Assembly: GCA_003132105.1 (NCBI GenBank) | Contig: PKWS01000422.1 | Location: 1-10,470, forward strand | Length of the DNA stretch: 10,470 bases | Direction: 5' to 3' | From: Desulfosporosinus sp. | GTDB lineage: Bacteria; Bacillota; Desulfitobacteriia; Desulfitobacteriales; Desulfitobacteriaceae | Shown here: positions 7,773 to 10,470 of the stretch, piece by piece | Layout of the letters: every line of letters starts with the position of its first letter | How positions within the stretch are numbered: the stretch's first letter is position 1 | The notes under the pieces: model-generated | What the model was told of the DNA's origin: nothing | The model's input: only the letters and a program-made list of their open reading frames with translations | The model's database searches: none | Position numbers and translations under genes: made by a program

Positions 7773-7802
7773 ATTATACGACTACCTTACTGCAAAAGCC
7801 AA
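7773..7802 (-). promoter_or_regulatory. Candidate sigma-A promoter for the polysaccharide deacetylase gene
   Basis: On the minus strand TTGGCT (7797-7802), an 18-bp spacer, then a perfect TATAAT (7773-7778). Transcription would start near 7766, about 30 nt before the ATG. It lies in the gap between the glycosyltransferase and the deacetylase. The -35 box matches TTGACA at four of six positions. Confidence 0.55.
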
Positions 7803-7833
7803 AGCGCTTGTGAAAAGAAGGCATATCCAGCAC

Positions 7834-8985
7834 TTAGCCGATCCTCTGTGTGTTCTGACGATTTTCCAAGAGTTGTAGGATTCCCTCGACTGCCAGTTCT
7901 GCAGCGCGTCCTGGAACTGCTTTGGCGGCTGCCCTGCGCATCCGTTCCAAGTCCTTGGAATGTTTAAGAAGATGGAAGATAATTTTTTCCAGCTCTTCTT
8001 CACTTTTTGCTGTCCGTCCAGCCCCCATGGCCTCTAGATACTTGGCATTTTCCTCTTCCTGTCCTGGAATCGGTCTAAAAATAACTAAAGGTAACCGCTT
8101 CGTCAAGGCTTCTGTGACTGTGAGGCCTCCTGCCTTGGTAATAATCATATCCGCTGCACTCATCAATTCTTCAACATTTCTTACAAAACCAAAACGCACC
8201 ACTGGGTTCTTACCTTCCTCGACCAAAGGATCTAGAGCCTTATATAATTTCTCATCATTTCCACAAACCACGATGGTTTGCACAGGGATTGCGGTCTCAG
8301 ATAGAATTTTGCAGATCCATTTAGCCCCACCCAAAACACCATACGCACCGCCCATCACCAAGACCGTAGGGAGGTTGGGATTCATGTTGAACCTCTTCAA
8401 TATCTTCTGGCGATCCAATTTCCATTCAAACTTAGGGCTCACTGGAATTCCGGTAATTCGAATTGATTGGGGATTAATTCCACGGGCCACCAACCCTTCA
8501 TATACCCCTTCGCACCCTACAATATAATGGTCAACCCCCGGGTGGATCCACTGGCTGTGCACCGCATAGTCTGTCACAATCGTCACCAAAGGGACGTTCA
8601 AAATTCCTTTCAGCCTCTGTTGAGCCAAAACTCCCGCCACCGTAGGATAAGTGCAGATCACAAGATCAGGTTGCAAAACCTGAATAAATTTCACAAATTC
8701 TCGCCGCCCTAGGCCATTCAAAAAGCGTTGCAATAAAGAATTCGGGGGAATCTTCGACGTGCGGTAGTAGAACTTACCCCATAGTTTGGGAGTATGTTTA
8801 ATGACTTCAATGTAAGTATTCTTGACCACAGAATTAAACGTCTTGCTTAAAAAAGTGCCGAAATCCAAATGAGTAATTTTTACATTAGGGTCCTTTTCAC
8901 GCAATGCTTCAATGATCGCGTCTGCAGCTCGCACATGCCCGGCGCCAAACGACGCCGAAAAGATCAGCACATTCAATTGTTCCAC
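7834..8985 (-). CDS. MGDG synthase/UgtP-family glycosyltransferase
   Basis: 383 aa; family GT28-like, GT-B fold enzymes that move a sugar from a UDP-sugar onto diacylglycerol or a related lipid at the cytoplasmic membrane face. The N-terminal MGDG-synthase domain opens with FSASFGAGHVRAADAI (from residue 9), the conserved GxGH acceptor-side loop. The C-terminal nucleotide-sugar domain contains VLVMGGAYGVLGG (208-220), then the donor-site motif ITKAGGLTVTEAL (282-294) and PIPGQEEENA (305-314). The start chosen is GTG at 8983-8985, 7 nt after AGGGAGG; a TTG two codons upstream (8991) is almost in the Shine-Dalgarno site and is less likely. The sugar and lipid acceptor are not predictable. It precedes the deacetylase by 100 nt on the same strand, suggesting a shared envelope role. 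MurG is excluded by the N-terminal signature. Confidence 0.9.
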   Translation of the reverse strand: MEQLNVLIFSASFGAGHVRAADAIIEALREKDPNVKITHLDFGTFLSKTFNSVVKNTYIEVIKHTPKLWGKFYYRTSKIPPNSLLQRFLNGLGRREFVKFIQVLQPDLVICTYPTVAGVLAQQRLKGILNVPLVTIVTDYAVHSQWIHPGVDHYIVGCEGVYEGLVARGINPQSIRITGIPVSPKFEWKLDRQKILKRFNMNPNLPTVLVMGGAYGVLGGAKWICKILSETAIPVQTIVVCGNDEKLYKALDPLVEEGKNPVVRFGFVRNVEELMSAADMIITKAGGLTVTEALTKRLPLVIFRPIPGQEEENAKYLEAMGAGRTAKSEEELEKIIFHLLKHSKDLERMRRAAAKAVPGRAAELAVEGILQLLENRQNTQRIG

Positions 8986-8992
8986 AAACAAA

Positions 8993-8999
8993 CCTCCCT
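8993..8999 (-). promoter_or_regulatory. Ribosome binding site supporting a GTG start of the glycosyltransferase
   Basis: AGGGAGG on the minus strand, exactly 7 nt before GTG 8985. The alternative TTG at 8991 begins only 1 nt after it, so GTG is the better start. Confidence 0.75.
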
Positions 9000-9068
9000 G
9001 TTTGACTGTTTTGCCCTGAAAGATGGAAGAACGTCCTGAGCAACTAAGGCGACCAGGAAACTCTGTTT

Positions 9069-9116
9069 ATTGACCATTATAGCGTGAAGTAAGAAATTCA
9101 CCAAATTATGGTCAAT
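9069..9116. repeat. Nested inverted repeat in the divergent intergenic region
   Basis: Outer arms ATTGACCAT (9069-9077) and ATGGTCAAT (9108-9116) are perfect over 9 bp. Inside them GTGAA (9084-9088) pairs with TTCAC (9097-9101). The two pairs are concentric, so the element can be a cruciform, an RNA hairpin, or paired protein half-sites. It surrounds the candidate glycosyltransferase promoter. Confidence 0.65.
9076..9104 (-). promoter_or_regulatory. Candidate sigma-A promoter for the glycosyltransferase gene
   Basis: On the minus strand TTGGTG (9099-9104), a 17-bp spacer and a perfect TATAAT (9076-9081). The leader would be about 85 nt. The -35 box matches only three of six consensus positions, so the call rests mainly on the -10 box, the spacing and the location. 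The outer arms of the inverted repeat overlap the -10 and lie just upstream of the -35. Confidence 0.45.
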
Positions 9117-9229
9117 ACGAATGGATAGATAGGGGATAACTCACATCATTGCAGGGTAAAATAACCTTTACGACATGCTTCAATTAAACGACAAGCATCG
9201 CAATAATAATTTAAAAAGGAGGTACAAAG

Positions 9230-9916
9230 ATGATCATTGTTGTGCTCAGAACCCTCATTCTTTACACATTTGTTATTATAGCCCTCCGTCTGATGGGAAA
9301 GAGAGAAATCGGCCAGTTGCAACCTTTTGAGCTGGTCGTGATCATTATGATTTCAGAACTTGCCGCCATCCCCAGTGAGAATGTCGGCATTCCTCTGCTC
9401 AGTGGTATTATTCCCATTATGGTGCTTCTCTTAACAAGTTTAACCTTAGCGGGGATTTCCTTAAAAAGTGAACGGGCAAGGACGATAATTTGTGGTACAC
9501 CAAGTATTCTGATCGAACGGGGAAAAATATTAGAAGATGAATTAAAGAAAAATCGTTATAACCTCACTGACTTGCTCGAAGAGCTACGCATTAAGAATGT
9601 ACCAAACATCGCGGATGTTGAATTCGCTGTGCTTGAAACCAATGGACAATTGAGCGTTTTTCCAAAGTCCCAAAATAGACCCACGATTCCCAAGGATTTT
9701 ATGTTAAAAACCCAATTCGAAGGACTACCGCTGACTCTTATTATGGACGGCAACCTCAATCATAAAAATCTCCAACAAGGGAATAAAGATCTGACATGGT
9801 TAAAAAAAGAGCTTAAGAAACAAAAAATCGACCGTGTTGAAGATGTCTTCTTAGCCAGCCTGGATTCTTCGGATACTCTCTTCGTTCAAGCCAAGAAACG
9901 ATCTTTAAAACTTTAG
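9230..9916 (+). CDS. DUF421 (YetF/YcaP-like) integral membrane protein
   Basis: 228 aa. The N-terminal third is hydrophobic with about three membrane segments (2-22, about 33-47, 55-77), the first two linked by the family signature RLMGKREIGQL (20-30). The remainder is a soluble domain with RYNLTDLLEELR (109-120) and the DUF421 core DVEFAVLETNGQLSV (129-143). The length fits Bacillus YetF-type proteins. The biochemical role is unknown; some spore-former family members are linked to spore inner-membrane properties, but nothing here shows forespore control. ATG 9230 has a near-perfect AGGAGGT 6 nt upstream. DUF4363 follows after 25 nt and is probably co-transcribed. No clear -35/-10 pair was seen upstream; a small inverted repeat (ATGCTT 9175-9180/AAGCAT 9193-9198) lies in the leader. 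Confidence 0.9.
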   Translation: MIIVVLRTLILYTFVIIALRLMGKREIGQLQPFELVVIIMISELAAIPSENVGIPLLSGIIPIMVLLLTSLTLAGISLKSERARTIICGTPSILIERGKILEDELKKNRYNLTDLLEELRIKNVPNIADVEFAVLETNGQLSVFPKSQNRPTIPKDFMLKTQFEGLPLTLIMDGNLNHKNLQQGNKDLTWLKKELKKQKIDRVEDVFLASLDSSDTLFVQAKKRSLKL

Positions 9917-9941
9917 CACAGAAAGAACGAGGTGAAACCAA

Positions 9942-10322
9942 TTGCGCACCCTTACTACGATCTTTACTATTGTAGTTTTATTACTAGGTGGTTCGTTCAC
10001 ATCCTATCGGTATATCCAGAGTACGGCTCAAACTCTTGGCTCTCAACTTGCGACGGTGGAACAATCGATCTCCACCCAGGTATGGGCCGCTGCCCAAAAA
10101 AAATTGAATACTACCCAACAACATTGGGATAAAAGTAAACCCTGGTGGTCCATTCTCCTTGACCATCAAGAGATTGACAAGATCGACATTAGCCTAAAAC
10201 GACTAGATAAGTATATTGTAACACAAAATGTCCCCCTTTCTCTCGGGGAGGTTGCAGCCTTAGAGCAGTTAATCGAGCACATAGCAGACACAGAAAAGCT
10301 TAATCTTAGAAACATCTTATAA
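9942..10322 (+). CDS. Small DUF4363 membrane-anchored protein
   Basis: 126 aa, starting at TTG 9942 with GAGGTG 8 nt upstream. Residues 4-19 form one hydrophobic segment, a signal-anchor or uncleaved signal peptide; no lipobox cysteine is present, so it is not a lipoprotein. The soluble part has the pattern WWSILLDHQEIDKIDISL (68-85) and a C-terminal LEQLIEHIADTEKLNLRNIL, which I recognise as the DUF4363 pattern. DUF4363 proteins commonly sit next to DUF421 genes in spore-forming Firmicutes, which matches the 25-nt spacing here and suggests a complex or shared role on the outer membrane face. Function unknown. No strong terminator follows: an inverted repeat ATCTTAG (10303-10309)/CTAAGAT (10324-10330) overlaps the stop but lacks a T-run. 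Confidence 0.85.
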   Translation: MRTLTTIFTIVVLLLGGSFTSYRYIQSTAQTLGSQLATVEQSISTQVWAAAQKKLNTTQQHWDKSKPWWSILLDHQEIDKIDISLKRLDKYIVTQNVPLSLGEVAALEQLIEHIADTEKLNLRNIL

Positions 10323-10408
10323 TCTAAGATGGATTAAATTACTAATTAGTTCCACATCCTCCATTTTATTCATATTATGAATTATCTCTGGTAAAGGAGG
10401 AAATGCAT

Positions 10409-10470
10409 ATGGCATTCGGAGCTGTTGATGTAGATGATTGCAGACCAAGAAACCGTTTTGGAGAAGGAAT
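10409..10470 (+). CDS. Start of an unrecognised ORF (truncated by window edge)
   Basis: Only 20 codons are visible, encoding MAFGAVDVDDCRPRNRFGEG. ATG 10409 has a strong AAAGGAGG (10393-10400) 8 nt upstream; another in-frame ATG at 10403 is too close to that site. The visible part is hydrophilic with one cysteine, and no signal peptide or membrane segment is seen. I do not recognise the family. The 86-nt gap after the DUF4363 gene contains the perfect palindrome TTCATATTATGAA (10369-10381), so this gene may have its own control. Confidence 0.65.
   Translation, partial: MAFGAVDVDDCRPRNRFGEG

Noticed and set aside
7922..8527. 201-codon plus-strand open frame opposite the glycosyltransferase
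   Set aside because: It lies wholly antisense to a well-supported gene, has no good ribosome binding site and its protein resembles no family; it is a shadow frame.
10325..10368. Possible terminator ATGGA...TCCATTTTATT after the DUF4363 gene
   Set aside because: Only five strong pairs with a loop over 20 nt and an interrupted T-run; too weak to call.

Overview
The window comes from a low-to-mid GC, endospore-forming Firmicute, most likely a clostridial Peptococcaceae/Desulfitobacteriaceae-type organism. The assignment rests on gene order and protein families: a trigger factor - ClpX - LonB - LonA proteostasis cluster, a forespore-type LonB, a DUF421/DUF4363 pair, strong AGGAGG ribosome binding sites, and TTG/GTG starts. 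The genus is an inference; no rRNA or species-specific marker is present.

Layout. Positions 1-8985 are read from the minus strand. In transcription order they encode an MGDG-synthase-type glycosyltransferase (GTG start at 8985), a NodB polysaccharide deacetylase with a membrane anchor and a probable YkoP-like C-terminal domain (7733-6474), trigger factor (6293-5010), ClpX (4969-3704), LonB (3458-1713) and the first 545 codons of LonA (1635-1, running off the left edge). A divergent intergenic region (8986-9229) separates these from plus-strand genes: a DUF421 membrane protein (9230-9916), a small DUF4363 membrane-anchored protein (9942-10322) and the first 20 codons of an unrecognised ORF cut by the right edge.

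How the genes fit together. tig-clpX is one transcription unit that ends at a strong intrinsic terminator (3520-3560). lonB ends at a second terminator (1668-1692) just before lon. The cluster covers nascent-chain folding (trigger factor), unfolding for ClpP (ClpX) and ATP-dependent proteolysis (two Lon types). clpP, which many Clostridia keep between tig and clpX, is absent here, although ClpX keeps an MGF tripeptide at its ClpP-docking loop. The glycosyltransferase and deacetylase suggest an envelope glycolipid/polysaccharide function. The DUF421/DUF4363 pair may belong to the sporulation or membrane-stress repertoire, but nothing in the sequence proves it.

Non-coding structure of note: the 3' region of clpX holds three consecutive hairpins (3530-3687), including a 74-nt regular rod that is more than a terminator needs. 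A five-copy TACT tetranucleotide repeat lies at the predicted transcription start of the deacetylase gene. A nested 48-nt inverted repeat covers the predicted glycosyltransferase promoter. I found no rRNA, tRNA, CRISPR array, complete insertion sequence or clear novel multi-gene system. No gap between genes exceeds 300 bases.
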